The translations under genes and the position numbers were made by a program. A DNA stretch of 53,174 nucleotides from UBA7960 sp964348755 (GTDB lineage: Bacteria > Bacteroidota > Bacteroidia > Bacteroidales > UBA7960): the NCBI GenBank assembly GCA_964348755.1, contig CAYGDW010000015.1:1-53174 (forward strand), read 5' to 3'. Positions 52,382 through 53,174 of this stretch are shown here, piece by piece. The notes beneath the pieces were generated by a model, which did no database searches, was not told the origin of the DNA, and saw only the letters and a program-made list of their open reading frames with translations. Positions within the stretch are counted from its first letter, which is position 1. Each line of letters opens with the position of its first letter.

Positions 52382-52499
52382 TAAAACAATTTTACTAAGT
52401 TGTTTCTTCTAAAAAATTTTTTGGCCTTGAAAAGCTTGGTTACATTCATCACGAATTAAAAAACAAAACTTTCTTTTTTTCGGTCAAAAAAAAATCTTT

Positions 52500-52690
52500 C
52501 CAATCACTATTGTTCGGTGAAACGAGCATCCCGTATCAGACGGGACAACCGAGCTTGCGAGCTCACCGGAGGGAAACAAGATAAACCGAAGTTCAGCGAA
52601 GCTAAAATGCATCATGTAAGTTCATTCGTCCCGCATAAGGCGGGGCGAGCCAGGCTATCCGACCTTAATTTAAAAATTATTGATGAATGA
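52500..52690. repeat. Cluster of short hairpins
   Basis: Several short inverted repeats follow each other: TCCCGTATCAGACGGGA (near 52529-52545), GAGCTTGCGAGCTC (near 52551-52564), and CCCGCATAAGGCGGG (near 52631-52645). ATCACTATTGTTCG at 52503-52516 matches the inverted end of the 180-bp repeat tail with one change. No coding frame is present. These resemble decayed intergenic palindromes common in Bacteroidota; no function is assigned. Confidence 0.5.
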
Positions 52691-52699
52691 AAATGACGG

Positions 52700-52876
52700 G
52701 ATTTGTCGCTTAGCTCGAAATGACTACGCTTTCGGGGGTTTTGGAGAAGATAGTTGTTGTGCGGCCGCTTTGCCGCCCAACAACTATCAAATAACTAACT
52801 ATCTGTCACTCCGAACGTAGTTAGAAATCTCGAAAGCGCAATTAATCCGTAAAAAGATTTTGTCGGACAATAATAA
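52700..52876 (+). repeat. ~180-bp palindromic repeat with variant hairpin (copy C)
   Basis: This 177-bp copy has the same frame as copy D: GATTTGTCGCTTAGCTCGAA left arm, a central hairpin (52749-52765 with 52772-52788, 16 of 17 pairs), ACTAACTATCTGTCACTCC, CGTAGTTAGAAATCTC right arm and the tail ending TTTTGTCGGACAATAAT. The hairpin sequence (GATAGTTGTTG core) is unrelated to that of copy D although it pairs as well. Confidence 0.88.
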
Positions 52877-52976
52877 TTTCAAGTTTAAAAACCATTGCAA
52901 GGGAAACCTGCTGTGGTAAATGACTAAACCCCACCGTTTTATATATTATAACACTACTGGCCCACAAAAATCACGT

Positions 52977-53157
52977 GATTTCTCGCGCCGCTCGAAATGA
53001 CAGGGTTTTCAATGATTTTGGCAATTAGGGGGGTAGGTGGCGGCTTCGCCGCCACCTACCCCCCTAAATAAAGAGCTAACTGACTGTTATTCCGAACGTA
53101 GTGAGGAATCTCATGCATTAAATTCTACCCTTTTTTACTTTATCGGACAATAGTGAT
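52977..53157 (+). repeat. ~180-bp palindromic repeat, intact (copy D)
   Basis: Imperfect terminal inverted repeats of 27 bp (52977-53003 with 53084-53110, 20 of 27 positions complementary) enclose a perfect 20-bp stem (53025-53044 with 53048-53067) closed by a TTC loop. A 47-bp non-palindromic tail runs from 53111 to CGGACAATAGTGAT at 53157. Copy A matches its last 72 bases almost exactly. Confidence 0.9.
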
Positions 53158-53174
53158 ATTATAATTAAACATTG

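Noticed and set aside
52503..52516. Fifth copy of the 180-bp repeat
   Set aside because: Only 14 bases resemble the inverted tail end (one mismatch) and the rest of the element does not follow, so it may be chance or a remnant.
52500..53157. CRISPR array or integron at the palindromic right end
   Set aside because: There are only two full repeats, they are far longer than CRISPR repeats, and no uniform spacers, cas gene or integrase are present.
1..53174. Phage, transposase, toxin-antitoxin or defence system
   Set aside because: Every sizeable frame was assigned to metabolism, envelope, replication or RNA modification; no integrase, transposase, nuclease-helicase or toxin-like gene pair was found. 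TatD and CPBP proteins alone do not make a defence locus.

Overview
The window looks like chromosomal DNA of an anaerobic or facultatively anaerobic Bacteroidota, probably near the Bacteroidales or Marinilabiliales; the genus cannot be told from sequence alone. Reasons: recurrent promoters of the Bacteroidota type (TTTG, about 20 bp, TAnnTTTG), a serine hydrolase with a type IX secretion (T9SS) sorting domain, several Bacteroidota-style lipoproteins and outer-membrane barrels, a 2-oxoacid:ferredoxin oxidoreductase with its own small ferredoxin, and formate-tetrahydrofolate ligase. It is mostly ordinary, densely packed core genome: 40 protein genes and one tRNA. I see no phage, insertion sequence, CRISPR array or recognisable defence locus.

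Layout. 1-5.2 kb: a partial palindromic repeat, an Lrp-type regulator divergent from a methionine gamma-lyase-like PLP enzyme, a 3' region ending in a very strong terminator (possible small RNA), a lipoprotein alkaline phosphatase and a GT4 glycosyltransferase. 5.2-11.45 kb: a molybdenum/tungsten block, with an oxyanion ABC transporter (wtpBC-like) pointing left and a HesA/MoeB-like, moeA, short moaA, moaC, MOSC-MogA fusion series pointing right. 11.5-16.4 kb: an OmpA-type protein and a 1159-residue outer-membrane protein of unknown function. 16.5-23.2 kb: fhs, an M1 aminopeptidase lipoprotein, a small barrel protein and pabB. 23.3-33.4 kb: korAB divergent from a ferredoxin, tatC, pruA, ansA-tatD, an M29-type aminopeptidase and an SDR threonine dehydrogenase; much of this is amino-acid catabolism feeding 2-oxoacids and reduced ferredoxin. 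33.5-43.4 kb: dnaX, an M16 peptidase pair, a YihY/BrkB membrane protein, a CPBP protease, dusB, a HAD hydrolase and tRNA-CAU. 43.5-45.6 kb: a T9SS cargo serine hydrolase and an NlpE-META lipoprotein. 45.7-52.3 kb: galE, a GH109-type lipoprotein, an N-acetylhexosamine 1-kinase-like protein, an FHS-type sugar permease and a ROK regulator, all on the minus strand; this reads as an amino-sugar (GalNAc/GlcNAc) salvage locus. 52.3-53.17 kb: intergenic DNA full of palindromes.

The least explained structure is a family of about 180-bp palindromic repeats. Two complete copies lie at the right end, a decayed inverted copy lies upstream of the M1 aminopeptidase, and a right-end fragment opens the window. 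The copies share imperfect terminal inverted repeats and a tail ending in CGGACAATA, but carry unrelated central hairpin stems that are each self-complementary. Other points worth a look are a MoaA about 60 residues shorter than usual with both iron-sulfur cysteine sets kept, the MOSC-MogA fusion, the possible small RNA at 2.0-2.3 kb, the incomplete amino-sugar pathway and several tail-to-tail gene overlaps.

Functions are assigned by motif recognition and memory of families; no database search was run. Starts were moved downstream of the longest open frame where a Bacteroidota promoter, a signal peptide or the family N-terminus required it.
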